From assembly GCF_000735355.1 (NCBI RefSeq), contig NZ_JMPI01000020.1:62001-126000 (forward strand): a DNA stretch of 64,000 bases, read 5' to 3'. This stretch comes from Buttiauxella agrestis ATCC 33320. GTDB lineage: Bacteria > Pseudomonadota > Gammaproteobacteria > Enterobacterales > Enterobacteriaceae. The notes under the pieces are model-generated. The model saw nothing but the letters and a program-made list of their open reading frames with translations, was not told the origin of the DNA and did not search any database. This document shows, in pieces, positions 22,179 to 32,031 of the stretch (its first letter is position 1; every line of letters begins with the position of its first letter). The translations under genes and the position numbers were made by a program.

Positions 22179-24050
22179 ATGATGGACAATTTACGTACGG
22201 CGGCCAACAGCCTCGTAATCAAGATAATTTTCGGGATCATTATCGTGTCATTCATTTTGACTGGCGTGAGTGGATACCTGATTGGCGGAAGTGCCAACTA
22301 CGCCGCAAAAGTGAATGGCCAGGAAATCAGCCGTGGTCAGTTTGAAAATGCCGTTGCCAGCGAACGTAATCGCCAACAGCAGCAACTTGGCGAACAATTC
22401 TCTGTACTGGCTGGCAATGAAGGCTACATCAAGCAGATGCGCCAGCAAGTGCTGTCACGCCTGATTGATGAAGCGTTAATGGATCAATACGCCAAACATC
22501 TTGGTCTTGGCATTAGCGACGAACAAATCAAACTCGCTATCTTCAAAGAGCCCGCTTTCCAGAATAACGGTAAATTTGATAACGCCCGTTATACCGCAAT
22601 CATCAACAACATGGGGATGACTGCCGACCAATACGCACAAGCGCTGCGTAACCAGCTAACGACGCAGCAGTTGATCAACGCCGTTGTCGGTACTGATTTC
22701 ATGCTGGCAGGTGAAACTGACGAGCTGGCAGCCCTGGTATCACAGCAACGTGTTGTTCGTGAAGCGACCATTGATGTGAATGCTCTGGCAGCGAAGCAAG
22801 AAGTGACCGAGCAGGAAATCAACACCAGCTACGAGCAAAACAAAAACCAATACATCGCCCCTGAACAGTTCAAAGTAAGCTACATCATGCTTGATGCCGC
22901 TTCTCAGAAAGTTGAAGTGGCGGATACAGATATTCAGTCCTACTACGACCAGCATCAGGACGAGTTCACTCAACCTCAACGTAACCGTTACAGCGTGATT
23001 CAGACCAAAACTGAAGCAGAAGCTAAAGCGGTTCTGGATGAACTGAATAAAGGCGGTGATTTCGCGGCCCTGGCAAAAGAAAAATCTGCTGACATCATCT
23101 CTGCCCGTAACGGCGGTGACATGGGTTGGCTGGAGTCAGGTACGACTCCTGATGAGCTGAAAAATGCCGGTCTGAAAGACAAAGGCCAGTTGTCCGGTGT
23201 TATCAAATCTTCAGTCGGTTTCCTGGTTGTGCGTCTTGATGACATCCAGCCTGCGCAAACCAAACCGCTGTCTGAAGTTAAAGACGTGATTGCAGCGAAA
23301 GTGAAGCAAGATAAAGCAGTTGATGCTTATTACGCGCTGCAACAAAAAGTGAGCGACGCGGCAAGCAACGATAACGAATCTCTGGCAAGTGCTGAAAAAG
23401 TGGCTGGCGTTAAAGCGGTTGAGACTGGCTGGTTCGGTCACGATAACTTACCGGCAGAGCTGAACTTCAAGCCTGTTTCCGATGCCATTTTCAATGGTGG
23501 TCTGGTGGGTGCGAACGGAACTCCGGGTATGAACTCTGACATCATCACTGTTGATGGTGATCGTGCGTTCGTTATTCGTATCGCTGAACATAAAGCCGAA
23601 GCCATTAAACCGTTAGCGGAAGTTCGTGACCAGGTTATCGCGAAGGTTAAATTCCAGAAAGCGGAACAACAAGCGAAACTGGATGCTGACAAAACGCTGA
23701 ATGCTCTGAAAATGGGCAAAGGCGATGAAGCGATGAAAGCTGCGGGCTTGAGCTTCGGTACGGCAAAAACTGTCGTGCGTACAGGCCAGGATCCTATCAG
23801 CCAGGCGGCCTTCTCACTGCCGTTACCTGCCAAGGACAAACCTTCTTATGGCGTGGCTAACGACATGCAGGGCAACGTCGTTCTGCTGGCTGTGGATGAA
23901 GTGAAAGCCGGTGATATGCCAGCTGAGCAGAAAAAAGCGATGGTTCAGGGGATTACCCAGAACAATGCGCAAATCTCTTTCGAAGCGTTGATGACCAGTC
24001 TGCGCAAAGAAGCGAAAATTAAGATGGGCGACAGCATCGAACAGCAGTAA
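22179..24050 (+). CDS. ppiD: periplasmic chaperone PpiD
   Basis: PpiD is an inner-membrane-anchored periplasmic chaperone found near the Sec translocon, with one inactive parvulin domain. The 623-residue protein begins MMDNLRTAANSLVIKIIFG with a single transmembrane segment (about residues 16-34). SurA-like N-terminal helices follow, then a parvulin-type domain (about 265-355: RNRYSVIQTKTEAEAKAVL...GGDMGWLESGTTPDELKNAG). The ATG at 22179 matches the family; a six-codon GTG extension is rejected. Confidence 0.96.
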   Translation: MMDNLRTAANSLVIKIIFGIIIVSFILTGVSGYLIGGSANYAAKVNGQEISRGQFENAVASERNRQQQQLGEQFSVLAGNEGYIKQMRQQVLSRLIDEALMDQYAKHLGLGISDEQIKLAIFKEPAFQNNGKFDNARYTAIINNMGMTADQYAQALRNQLTTQQLINAVVGTDFMLAGETDELAALVSQQRVVREATIDVNALAAKQEVTEQEINTSYEQNKNQYIAPEQFKVSYIMLDAASQKVEVADTDIQSYYDQHQDEFTQPQRNRYSVIQTKTEAEAKAVLDELNKGGDFAALAKEKSADIISARNGGDMGWLESGTTPDELKNAGLKDKGQLSGVIKSSVGFLVVRLDDIQPAQTKPLSEVKDVIAAKVKQDKAVDAYYALQQKVSDAASNDNESLASAEKVAGVKAVETGWFGHDNLPAELNFKPVSDAIFNGGLVGANGTPGMNSDIITVDGDRAFVIRIAEHKAEAIKPLAEVRDQVIAKVKFQKAEQQAKLDADKTLNALKMGKGDEAMKAAGLSFGTAKTVVRTGQDPISQAAFSLPLPAKDKPSYGVANDMQGNVVLLAVDEVKAGDMPAEQKKAMVQGITQNNAQISFEALMTSLRKEAKIKMGDSIEQQ

Positions 24051-24097
24051 TACTCTTCGAGGTTACTCGCAGTAAACTGCAACGCTCTGCAACAATC

Positions 24098-24121
24098 AAA
24101 GGCCGCTTTCGCGGCCTTTTC
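24098..24121 (+). terminator. rho-independent terminator after ppiD
   Basis: AAAGGCCGC and GCGGCCTTT form a perfect 9-bp stem around TTTC, followed by a short T-run. Confidence 0.88.
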
Positions 24122-24201
24122 CACATTTGAAGATTGCCAATTGTTCCTGTTTTTTTCCCCGAGTAAGGTGGCCTCGCTGTCAACATACAAGGAGAAACAG
24201 C

Positions 24202-24579
24202 ATGAAAACAGGATTCAAAACCGGACTTAAAGCAATGTGTATTGCCGTGGCACTTATTGGCGCAAGCACATGTACCCCGGCTGCAGCCGCACCGGCTGTC
24301 GTTAAAAACGACACAGCACAACAACACACTGATAAAACCCCAGCCACTCCCGTAACGGTTGCTAAACCCGGCGATGCTGACGATGGCGTAGTGAGTATTA
24401 ACACCGCCAGTGCGGAAGCGCTGGCGCAGGCAATGAACGGCGTCGGCTTGAAAAAGGCGCAGTCTATTGTGAGCTACCGCGAAGAATATGGTCCATTCAA
24501 AGCGCTCGAACAGCTTCAGGAGGTGCCAGGGATTGGCAGTGCGTTGGTAGAACGCAATCTGTCTCACATTAAGCTTTAA
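24202..24579 (+). CDS. ybaV: helix-hairpin-helix protein YbaV (ComEA-like)
   Basis: YbaV is a small exported protein with a C-terminal ComEA-type helix-hairpin-helix DNA-binding domain. The 125-residue precursor has a signal peptide ending near AAAAPA (about residue 30). An alanine/threonine-rich linker follows, then SINTASAEALAQAMNGVGLKKAQ and VPGIGSALVERNLSHI, the two hairpins. It could bind DNA in the periplasm, but a role is not established in enterobacteria. AAGGAG lies before the ATG. Confidence 0.92.
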   Translation: MKTGFKTGLKAMCIAVALIGASTCTPAAAAPAVVKNDTAQQHTDKTPATPVTVAKPGDADDGVVSINTASAEALAQAMNGVGLKKAQSIVSYREEYGPFKALEQLQEVPGIGSALVERNLSHIKL

Positions 24580-24625
24580 CGCTTAGTGCTGAACGCTCGC
24601 GTAGCGTAGAAAGTTTGCTATGCTA

Positions 24626-24660
24626 AAAACAGGTCATACCAGTTGCGTATGGCCTGTTTA
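24626..24660 (+). promoter_or_regulatory. FadR-like operator overlapping a hairpin upstream of fadM
   Basis: AACAGGTCATACCAGTT (24628-24644) differs in only a couple of places from the FadR consensus pattern ANCTGGTCNGACCNGNT. The same bases form the left arm of a 13-bp hairpin (AAACAGGTCATAC / GTATGGCCTGTTT), which may terminate ybaV. FadR is a known repressor of fadM in E. coli, so this is the probable operator. Confidence 0.75.
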
Positions 24661-24701
24661 CCTCACCTGACTATTAAAATTAGAGATAGGGTTTTAGCGC
24701 T

Positions 24702-25100
24702 ATGCAGACACATATCAAAGTCCGTGGTTATCACATGGATGTTTACCAGCACGTAAACAACGCCCGCTACCTTGAGTTCCTTGAAGAGGCTCGTTGGGAA
24801 GGGTTGGAAAATACGGCTGGTTTCCAGTGGATGACGGAACACAACATCGCGTTCATCGTGGTCAATATCAATATTAACTATCGCCGCCCTGCGGTATTGG
24901 GTGATTTGCTACGCATCGAAAGTAGCTTGCAGCAACTCAACGGCAAAAGCGGCGTATTGAGTCAGGTTGTGAAGCTGGAACCAGAAGGTGAGATAGTGGC
25001 AGATGCGCTGCTGACTTTCGTCTGCATTGATTTGAAAACGCAGAAGTCGGTTCCGCTGGAAGGGGAATTGCGCGAGAAACTCGTGCAAATGATGGAATAG
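24702..25100 (+). CDS. fadM: long-chain acyl-CoA thioesterase FadM
   Basis: FadM is a 4-hydroxybenzoyl-CoA-thioesterase-type hotdog enzyme that cleaves long-chain acyl-CoAs during oleate degradation. The 132-residue protein starts MQTHIKVRGYHMDVYQHVNNARYLEF, with the family catalytic Asp in the HMDVYQHVNN motif. It ends with VCIDLKTQKSVPLEGELREKL. The FadR-like site just upstream supports membership of the fatty acid regulon. It converges with queC. Confidence 0.96.
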   Translation: MQTHIKVRGYHMDVYQHVNNARYLEFLEEARWEGLENTAGFQWMTEHNIAFIVVNININYRRPAVLGDLLRIESSLQQLNGKSGVLSQVVKLEPEGEIVADALLTFVCIDLKTQKSVPLEGELREKLVQMME

Positions 25101-25140
25101 CGGGATCAGTAAAGGCGTGGTAAACACCACGCCCATTGAA

Positions 25141-25836
25141 TTATTTGAGGCCGGTTTTCTTTTTCATCGCCGCCATTACCGCGGGTTTATCCGCCAGATA
25201 GTGGTTCAGGCCGTTAGCTCGTAAGTGACAGGCCGCACATTCACCACATCCGTCGCCCTGAATCCCGTTGTAGCAGGTCAGCGTGTCGTTACGCACCAGT
25301 TCCAGTTGCTGCCAGTAATCAGCCAGCGCCCAGGTTTCTGCTTTATCAAGCCACATCAGTGGAGTTTCAAAACGGATATCACGAGCCATACCGAGGCTGA
25401 CAGCATGGTTCAGCGCTTTCACAAACTCATCGCGACAATCCGGGTAGCCAGAGAAATCTGTTTCACAAACGCCCGTAATAACCGCTTCGGCTTCAACCTG
25501 ATACGCATAAATTGCGGTCAGCGTCAGGAACAAAATATTGCGCCCTGGAACGAAGGTGCTGGGAATGCCGCTTTCTTGCGGGTCGTAATCAGGCACAGGA
25601 ATGTTATCGCGCGTCAGGCTGCTGACAGCCAGTTCGTTCAGCAATGTGACATCCAGAACTTTGTGGGCACGAGCGCCTAATTTCAGCGCTAATTCGCGGG
25701 CAACGTCAATCTCAGCGCGGTGGCGTTGGCCATAATCAAACGTCACACAATGGACTTCATCATATTGCTGTAAGGCCTGAATCAGGCAGGTTGTGGAATC
25801 CTGGCCACCACTAAAGACGACAACTGCACGTTTCAT
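25141..25836 (-). CDS. queC: 7-cyano-7-deazaguanine synthase QueC
   Basis: QueC converts 7-carboxy-7-deazaguanine to preQ0 using ATP and ammonia in queuosine tRNA modification. The 231-residue protein starts with the pyrophosphatase P-loop [13 protein letters not shown]. It ends with the zinc-binding cluster [19 protein letters not shown], holding four cysteines. It lies 65 bp downstream of ybaE on the same strand. No preQ1-type riboswitch was recognised in that short gap. Confidence 0.97.
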   Translation of the reverse strand: MKRAVVVFSGGQDSTTCLIQALQQYDEVHCVTFDYGQRHRAEIDVARELALKLGARAHKVLDVTLLNELAVSSLTRDNIPVPDYDPQESGIPSTFVPGRNILFLTLTAIYAYQVEAEAVITGVCETDFSGYPDCRDEFVKALNHAVSLGMARDIRFETPLMWLDKAETWALADYWQQLELVRNDTLTCYNGIQGDGCGECAACHLRANGLNHYLADKPAVMAAMKKKTGLK

Positions 25837-25901
25837 GAGTAATCCTGTTAATCACTTAAAAATATATGGTAACGCGTGGACGTATTGGCTGCCCAGCTTC
25901 T

Positions 25902-27605
25902 TCACACCATTGTCGGCGGTGGCAACCATGCTTGCGTAAAATCGAACCAGCCCCAGGCATTCAACTCAATGCCGTTAACGCCTGGCGGCGCGCTGATTTG
26001 GTAGCGGTAATTAAACAGCGGCGACACTATCGCATCGCGCATTAACGCGCTGAACACTTCCTGCAACCCGACATGACGGGCGCTCTCTTCAGGGTGAACT
26101 TGTACGGCATCAAGCGTGGCTTGCAGATGGGTGTACTGAGTTTCCGTGAGAATAGCAGGCCAGATAACATCGCTGCGTAACCACTGCTCCAGCGTGTAAA
26201 CCGGAGCTTCGCCAATCAAGCGGTCGCCCATCATTAAATCGGCCTGTACCAGGGCTTCGCAACCCGTCCAGTTTTTGGCGTCGTGAAAGACCAGATTCAG
26301 TTCGCAGCCTAAATCAGCCAGATGGGTTTTCAACTGTTGCGCCATAACATGTAACTCAACCGGCAAATGATACAGCAGTGTCAATCGCGGTGGCAGGGGG
26401 ACGGTTTTACATGAGTCCCACTCGGGGATCTTCCAGCCGGGGATCATCTCAACGCTTGGGGTGATCAGCGATTCATCTACCGGCAGGCTGGCGATCAACT
26501 GCTGCTGGTGAATTATCTGCATCAGGAAACGTGCCTGCTCCGGAGACAAATTGCTGTTTTGTTTGACCGCCAGATAGCAAAACCCAAGGCTGATACTGTT
26601 GCTGACGGGCCTTAGATGTACCAGTTCATCTTGCTGCCCGATGGCGATTTGCACCGGATGGCGGCAACTGGTGCCCAGTTCAGTATCGAAAAGCTGTGGA
26701 GTAATCCAGTATTCCACGGCTTTAAGCAGCGGATGGCAGAGATGGTAGGACTCGAAACTTTCAATGCGCACCAGATTTTCTTTAAAGCTGCTGAGTCGAA
26801 ATGGCCCGCATCCCATTTGGTTATCTTCAGGATGTGCCAGACGGCTGCAATAACTTGCCAGTCGGTGAGCCAGCCAGTAATCAGGGGTATGCAGAATAAA
26901 ACGGATGCACTGTGTATGGGTCAGTTCGATGCTTCTTACGCTGACAAACAGGCGTCGCATTGCCGGAAGTGTCAAAAGCATCATCAACCGTTGCTGTAAT
27001 TGCGTCGTTTCCACCGGCTCCCCATTGTGCCAGTGCAATGTGGAGCGTATGAAGAAATACCAATTCAAACCATCTTCCGATACTTGCCAGTGATGGGCGA
27101 GATCGGGCTGCGGAACCGGGCTATTTGAGGTGAATCGGGTCAGTCCGGCAAAGATTTGCCCGGCTAAATGTTGTTCGGCGCGGCCAGGCAGAAACCCCGG
27201 CTGCAAGGGTTCCAGTGGCCGGTAATACGGAATACGCAGCGTTGGAGTATCGTTTTGCCACTGCCCGCCGAGAAACGGTTGCAGCAGCTGGCGTAACTGT
27301 TCAGGCGCAATTTGTGCCAGCTCCAGCGCATTCTGATGTTGTCCCTTGTGCAGAACCTGTTCCATCATGCCTGAGCGCACGCTTTCAGGCGTGACCAGGA
27401 AACTCAGCGTGCCGCGTTTTCCTCTCCCTGACTGTGCATGCCACGTCAGCCAGCCCGCGTCCTGCAACTGGTTAAGCAAAGTCCGCACATGACGCTCGCT
27501 GCAAAAACAGCGCGCCGCCAGTTCAGCCACCGTAACTTGTTGAGGTTCTCCCGCCGAGGGTTGCCACAAACGTTGAAACTGATTGAGTCGATTTAACAAG
27601 CGCAT
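25902..27605 (-). CDS. ybaE: SgrR-family regulator YbaE
   Basis: YbaE resembles SgrR: an N-terminal winged-helix DNA-binding domain (about residues 1-110: RCFCSERHVRTLLNQLQDAGWLTW) fused to a periplasmic-type solute-binding domain (SBP_bac_5 class). The latter has RIPYYRPLEPLQPGFLPGRAEQHL and NWYFFIRSTLHWHNGEPV. The 567-residue length fits E. coli YbaE, whose effector is unknown. I chose the ATG at 27605 (MRLLNRLNQFQRLW), which matches the family, over a GTG at 27641. It is divergent from cof. Confidence 0.92.
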   Translation of the reverse strand: MRLLNRLNQFQRLWQPSAGEPQQVTVAELAARCFCSERHVRTLLNQLQDAGWLTWHAQSGRGKRGTLSFLVTPESVRSGMMEQVLHKGQHQNALELAQIAPEQLRQLLQPFLGGQWQNDTPTLRIPYYRPLEPLQPGFLPGRAEQHLAGQIFAGLTRFTSNSPVPQPDLAHHWQVSEDGLNWYFFIRSTLHWHNGEPVETTQLQQRLMMLLTLPAMRRLFVSVRSIELTHTQCIRFILHTPDYWLAHRLASYCSRLAHPEDNQMGCGPFRLSSFKENLVRIESFESYHLCHPLLKAVEYWITPQLFDTELGTSCRHPVQIAIGQQDELVHLRPVSNSISLGFCYLAVKQNSNLSPEQARFLMQIIHQQQLIASLPVDESLITPSVEMIPGWKIPEWDSCKTVPLPPRLTLLYHLPVELHVMAQQLKTHLADLGCELNLVFHDAKNWTGCEALVQADLMMGDRLIGEAPVYTLEQWLRSDVIWPAILTETQYTHLQATLDAVQVHPEESARHVGLQEVFSALMRDAIVSPLFNYRYQISAPPGVNGIELNAWGWFDFTQAWLPPPTMV

Positions 27606-27707
27606 GAGATAAACCCGGAACAATTTTAAGAAAGTATTCACTATTAGTTCCGTATATGCCAGGTGATACTGCCAGCAGTGTTTTAGATGTCACAAATCGG
27701 AGTAAAC

Positions 27708-28529
27708 ATGGCTCGTCTGGCTGCATTTGATATGGATGGTACGTTGTTAATGCCCAATCATCATTTGGGTGATGAAACGCTACGCACCCTGAACCGTCTG
27801 CGGGAAGAACGCCAAATGACTCTCGCGTTTGCTACCGGTCGCCATGTGCTGGAAATGCGCCATATTCTGGGCACGTTATCACTCGAGGCATTTTTAATTA
27901 CCGGAAACGGGACGCGCATCCATTCGACGGAAGGAGAGTTGTTGCACAGGCAAGATCTTGCCCCGGAAGCGGCAGAAATTGTCCTGCACAGCCATTGGGA
28001 AACCCAGGCGAGCATGCATGTATTTAACGATACCGGGTGGATGACGCAAAACGAGATCCCTGAATTACTGCGAGCGCATGTCTACAGCGGTTTCAAATAC
28101 CGCCTGACGGATCTTAAGCGTTTACCTTCACATCAGGTGACGAAGATCTGTTTCTGCGGCGATCACGACGATCTGCGCCGTTTGAAAATCCAGTTGAATG
28201 AAGCACTGGGCGATAAAGCGTTTCTTTGTTTCTCGGCAGTAGATTGCCTGGAAGTGTTACCGACAGGCTGCAATAAAGGCTCGGCGCTGAATGTATTAAG
28301 TCAGCATCTTGGCCTGACGATGAAAGATTGTATGGCGTTTGGCGATGCGATGAACGACCGCGAAATGCTCTCAAGCGTGGGTCATGGTTTGATCATGGGC
28401 AACGCGATGGCGCAACTGAAAGCAGATTTACCGCATTTACCTGTTATTGGTCACTGTAACAAGCAGGCAGTTTCTCATTATTTGACGCATTGGCTGGATA
28501 CACCAAATCTCACTTATTCCCCCGAATGA
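27708..28529 (+). CDS. cof: HMP-PP phosphatase / HAD-like hydrolase Cof
   Basis: Cof is a HAD-superfamily phosphatase that hydrolyses 4-amino-2-methyl-5-hydroxymethylpyrimidine pyrophosphate and sugar phosphates. The 273-residue protein starts [21 protein letters not shown], with the nucleophile Asp in motif I. Motif II/III elements are FATGRH and the lysine in GCNKGSAL, and motif IV is [15 protein letters not shown]2-type cap lies between. I used the ATG at 27708, with CGGAG upstream, not the frame 21 bp earlier. Confidence 0.95.
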   Translation: MARLAAFDMDGTLLMPNHHLGDETLRTLNRLREERQMTLAFATGRHVLEMRHILGTLSLEAFLITGNGTRIHSTEGELLHRQDLAPEAAEIVLHSHWETQASMHVFNDTGWMTQNEIPELLRAHVYSGFKYRLTDLKRLPSHQVTKICFCGDHDDLRRLKIQLNEALGDKAFLCFSAVDCLEVLPTGCNKGSALNVLSQHLGLTMKDCMAFGDAMNDREMLSSVGHGLIMGNAMAQLKADLPHLPVIGHCNKQAVSHYLTHWLDTPNLTYSPE

Positions 28530-28544
28530 AGAGACCTTGCAGCA

Positions 28545-28573
28545 GGCCGGGCATTTAGCCCGGCCAATTTTTT
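28545..28573. terminator. bidirectional terminator between cof and the desulfhydrase gene
   Basis: GGCCGGGC and GCCCGGCC form a perfect 8-bp stem around ATTTA. A T-run follows on the plus strand. The two flanking genes converge here, with the hairpin touching the stop of the minus-strand gene. Confidence 0.85.
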
Positions 28574-29618
28574 ACTTAATCAAATCCAGAATTTCAGCAC
28601 GCCACGGCGCGACATCCCCGATATTCGCCTTCACCCATTCCGCGTTGTAATAGGTTTCCAGATAACGTTCGCCGCTATCACAAAGCAGCGTCACAATCGA
28701 ACCGGTACGTCCTTCGTCACGCATACGCGCAGCCAGTTGCAGTACGCCCCACATATTCGTTCCGGTGGAGGCGCCAACTTTACGACCCAGAATAGTTTCC
28801 AGCCATTGCATGGTGGCAATACTGGCGGCATCTGGCACGCGCATCATGTCGTCAATCACATCCGGAATAAACGAAGGCTCGCAGCGCGGGCGACCAATCC
28901 CTTCGATTTTGCTACCCACGGCGCTGCGTAAGCTACAATCCCGGTTCTGCCAGTAATCCATAAACACTGAATTTTGTGGGTCCACAACGGTCAGTTTTGT
29001 TGGATAACCCTGGTAACGTAAATAGCGACCGATAGTGGCCGATGTGCCGCCTGTTCCCGCGCTCATCACCACGTATTCCGGGACCGGATGCGGTTCATGT
29101 TCCATCTGGCGGAAAATACTGTCGGCAATGTTATTATTGCCGCGCCAGTCGGTGGCACGTTCAGCGTAAGTAAACTGGTCCATATAATGGCCGTTCAGTT
29201 CGCGCTCCAGCATTTCAGATGCGGCGTAGATTTCACACGCGCTCTCCACGAAATGGCAACGACCACCATAAAACTCGATTTGTTCCACTTTGCGTTTTGC
29301 GGTGCAGGCTGGCATGACTGCGATAAACGGCAGACCTAGCAGACGGGCAAAATAGGCCTCGGACACAGCAGTTGAACCGGAAGACGCTTCAATAATCGTG
29401 GTGCCTTCTTTAATCCAGCCGTTACACAAACCGTACAAAAACAGCGAGCGCGCCAGGCGATGTTTCAGGCTGCCGGTCGGGTGTGTGCTTTCATCTTTCA
29501 GGTACAGCTGAATACCGGGGAAACCAGGCAGCGCAAGGCGAATCAAATGTGTATCGGCGGAGCGTTGGTAATCGGCGTTAATTTCGCTAATAGCGTGGTT
29601 TACCCAGTTGCTGGTCAT
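28572..29618 (-). CDS. cdsH: PLP-dependent cysteine desulfhydrase-like protein (CdsH/CcdA type)
   Basis: This 348-residue protein belongs to the cysteine synthase / cystathionine beta-synthase fold of PLP enzymes. The PLP lysine sits in [12 protein letters not shown], with [20 protein letters not shown] as substrate loop and [20 protein letters not shown] as phosphate-binding glycine loop. It is absent from the same place in E. coli K-12. Salmonella and Pantoea carry a comparable gene next to a ybaO-type regulator, named CdsH or CcdA, that degrades cysteine to pyruvate, ammonia and sulfide. Here it is divergent from decR, which fits cysteine-inducible detoxification. Name is by family and context. 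Confidence 0.82.
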   Translation of the reverse strand: MTSNWVNHAISEINADYQRSADTHLIRLALPGFPGIQLYLKDESTHPTGSLKHRLARSLFLYGLCNGWIKEGTTIIEASSGSTAVSEAYFARLLGLPFIAVMPACTAKRKVEQIEFYGGRCHFVESACEIYAASEMLERELNGHYMDQFTYAERATDWRGNNNIADSIFRQMEHEPHPVPEYVVMSAGTGGTSATIGRYLRYQGYPTKLTVVDPQNSVFMDYWQNRDCSLRSAVGSKIEGIGRPRCEPSFIPDVIDDMMRVPDAASIATMQWLETILGRKVGASTGTNMWGVLQLAARMRDEGRTGSIVTLLCDSGERYLETYYNAEWVKANIGDVAPWRAEILDLIK

Positions 29619-29732
29619 GGTCGTATCCGTTTGTCTATTTGTGCTTAGAGTAATGCAAAAACAGGATAAAAAAGTTGCCTTTTAGCCTTCCCAGGGAATT
29701 AAATGGAGAAAAAATTTCTCCCTGAGGTCGCC

Positions 29733-30194
29733 ATGTTAGATAAAATTGACCGTAAGCTGCTATCCTTGTTGCAAATCGACTGCACCCTCTCTTTGCAGGC
29801 TCTCGCTGATGCCGTTAATCTGACCACCACCCCCTGCTGGAAACGCCTGAAACGGCTTGAAGACGACGGTGTTATCCGGGCAAAAGTCGCATTACTCGAT
29901 CCCGAAAAACTGGGCCTTGGGTTGACCGCTTTTGTGCTCATTAAAACCCAGCATCACAGCAGTGAGTGGTACTGCAAATTTGTATCAGTGGTTGCCGAAA
30001 TGCCCGAAGTGCTCGGTTTTTGGCGGATGGCAGGGGAGTATGACTACCTGATGCGTGTGCAGGTAGAAGACATGAAACGATACGACGATTTTTACAAACG
30101 GCTGGTGAACGGTATTCCTGGTTTAAGCGATGTCACTTCGAGTTTTGCCATGGAACAGATAAAATACACCACGGCTTTGCCATTAGAGCGTTGA
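29733..30194 (+). CDS. decR: Lrp/AsnC-family cysteine-responsive regulator DecR
   Basis: DecR (YbaO) is an Lrp-type activator that responds to cysteine and turns on cysteine detoxification genes in E. coli. The 153-residue protein has the helix-turn-helix [34 protein letters not shown] effector domain follows ([46 protein letters not shown]). I chose the ATG at 29733, which matches the family start, rather than ten codons earlier. The 114-bp divergent gap to the desulfhydrase gene probably carries its binding site. Confidence 0.93.
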   Translation: MLDKIDRKLLSLLQIDCTLSLQALADAVNLTTTPCWKRLKRLEDDGVIRAKVALLDPEKLGLGLTAFVLIKTQHHSSEWYCKFVSVVAEMPEVLGFWRMAGEYDYLMRVQVEDMKRYDDFYKRLVNGIPGLSDVTSSFAMEQIKYTTALPLER

Positions 30195-30252
30195 AACCCG
30201 CGCTCCCGGCCTTCAATAGCATTTCACTAGTATTTCTCAGGAATCTGACTGC

Positions 30253-32031
30253 GTGCGATTATTTGCTCAACTAAGCTGGTACTTCACCCGCGAATGGCGA
30301 CGCTATCTCGGGGCGGTTGCCTTGCTGATTATCATTGCCATCCTGCAACTTGTGCCGCCTAAACTTGTGGGCGTGATTGTTGATGGCGTCACCCAACACA
30401 CACTTTCAGGCAGCGACGTGCTGATGTGGATTGGCGTCATGCTGGTCATCGCGGTCGTTGTCTACATGTTGCGTTACGTCTGGCGCGTGCTGCTATTTGG
30501 CGCGTCTTACCAACTCGCGGTGGAACTTCGCGAAGATTATTACCGCCAGTTAAGCCGCCAGCATCCCGAGTTTTACCTGCGCCACCGCACTGGGGATTTA
30601 ATGGCGCGAGCCACCAACGATGTCGATCGCGTGGTGTTTGCCGCAGGCGAGGGCGTATTAACGCTGGTGGATTCGTTGGTGATGGGCTGCGCGGTGTTGA
30701 TTGTTATGTCGACGCAAATCAGCTGGGAATTGACGCTGCTGGCGCTGCTGCCGATGCCCATTATGGCGCTGGTGATTAAGCGTTATGGCGACCAGTTACA
30801 TCACCGTTTCAAACTCGCACAGGCCGCATTCTCAACGCTCAACGACCGCACGCAAGAAAGTTTATCCAGTATCCGTATGATCAAAGCATTTGGTCTGGAA
30901 GACCGCCAGTCCGCGCTGTTTGCCGCCGAAGCCAAAGATGCCGGAGCGAAAAACATGAAAGTCGCGCGCGTGGATGCGCGTTTCGATCCGACGATTTACA
31001 TCACTATCGGCACGGCAAACCTGCTGGCGATTGGCGGCGGAAGTTGGATGGTTATTCAGGGCACGCTGACACTCGGCCAATTGACCAGTTTCGTGATGTA
31101 TCTTGGGCTGATGATCTGGCCAATGCTGGCGCTGGCGTGGATGTTCAATATCGTTGAGCGCGGTAGTGCGGCGTACAGCCGTATCCGCAGCATGTTAGCC
31201 GAAGCGCCGTCAGTGGTTGATGGTGAGCAAGAAGCTCCGGCGGGGCGCGGCACGGTAGAAGCGAATATTCAGGCGTTCCATTACCCACAAACCACGCGCC
31301 CGACGCTTGAAAACGTCTCTTTCACCTTGAAGCCGGGCGAAATGCTTGGCCTTTGCGGGCCGACAGGCGCCGGGAAAAGTACTATTCTCTCGCTCCTCCA
31401 GCGTCACTTTGATATCGACCAGGGCGAAATTTGCTTCCACGGCATTGCATTGCCACAGATGAAGCTTGATTCCTGGCGTAGCCGTCTGGCCGTTGTGAAC
31501 CAAACGCCGTTCCTGTTCTCCGATACCGTTGCCAGCAATATTGCGCTTGGCAAACCGGGCGCGACGCAGGAAGAAATTGAACACGTCGCCAGGCTTGCCA
31601 GCGTGCATGACGATATTCTGCGTCTGCCGCAAGGTTACGAAACGGAAGTTGGCGAGCGTGGTGTGATGCTCTCTGGCGGCCAGAAACAGCGTATCTCTAT
31701 CGCGCGGGCGTTATTACTCGATGCAGAAATTTTGATTCTTGACGATGCTCTTTCGGCGGTTGATGGGCGCACTGAACACCAGATCCTGCACAATTTGCGT
31801 CAGTGGGGTGAAAACCGCACGGTGATCATCAGCGCACACCGTTTGTCGGCGCTGACCGAAGCCTCGGAAATTCTGGTGATGCAGCACGGGCATATCGTGC
31901 AGCGCGGGAATCACGATGCGCTGGTGGGAATGCCGGGTTGGTATCGCGACATGTATCGTTATCAACAACTGGAAGCGGCGCTGGATGACGCGCCAGAAAA
32001 TACGGCCGATGAGGAACCCGCCAATGCGTAA
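30253..32031 (+). CDS. mdlA: ABC transporter half-exporter MdlA
   Basis: MdlA is a type I ABC exporter half-transporter with a fused membrane and ATPase domain; substrate is not established. The 592-residue protein starts from GTG at 30253 ([15 protein letters not shown]), has six transmembrane helices to about residue 300 and the nucleotide-binding domain after about 330. Walker A is [12 protein letters not shown], the signature is [10 protein letters not shown], and Walker B is [13 protein letters not shown], with Asp rather than Glu as the catalytic carboxylate. It therefore probably provides the weaker ATP site of a heterodimer with MdlB. The mdlB start overlaps its end by 8 bp. Confidence 0.95.
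   Translation: MRLFAQLSWYFTREWRRYLGAVALLIIIAILQLVPPKLVGVIVDGVTQHTLSGSDVLMWIGVMLVIAVVVYMLRYVWRVLLFGASYQLAVELREDYYRQLSRQHPEFYLRHRTGDLMARATNDVDRVVFAAGEGVLTLVDSLVMGCAVLIVMSTQISWELTLLALLPMPIMALVIKRYGDQLHHRFKLAQAAFSTLNDRTQESLSSIRMIKAFGLEDRQSALFAAEAKDAGAKNMKVARVDARFDPTIYITIGTANLLAIGGGSWMVIQGTLTLGQLTSFVMYLGLMIWPMLALAWMFNIVERGSAAYSRIRSMLAEAPSVVDGEQEAPAGRGTVEANIQAFHYPQTTRPTLENVSFTLKPGEMLGLCGPTGAGKSTILSLLQRHFDIDQGEICFHGIALPQMKLDSWRSRLAVVNQTPFLFSDTVASNIALGKPGATQEEIEHVARLASVHDDILRLPQGYETEVGERGVMLSGGQKQRISIARALLLDAEILILDDALSAVDGRTEHQILHNLRQWGENRTVIISAHRLSALTEASEILVMQHGHIVQRGNHDALVGMPGWYRDMYRYQQLEAALDDAPENTADEEPANA

Noticed and set aside
25837-25901. preQ1 riboswitch before queC
   Set aside because: The gap is only 65 bp and shows no preQ1 aptamer pairing; queC probably follows ybaE transcription.
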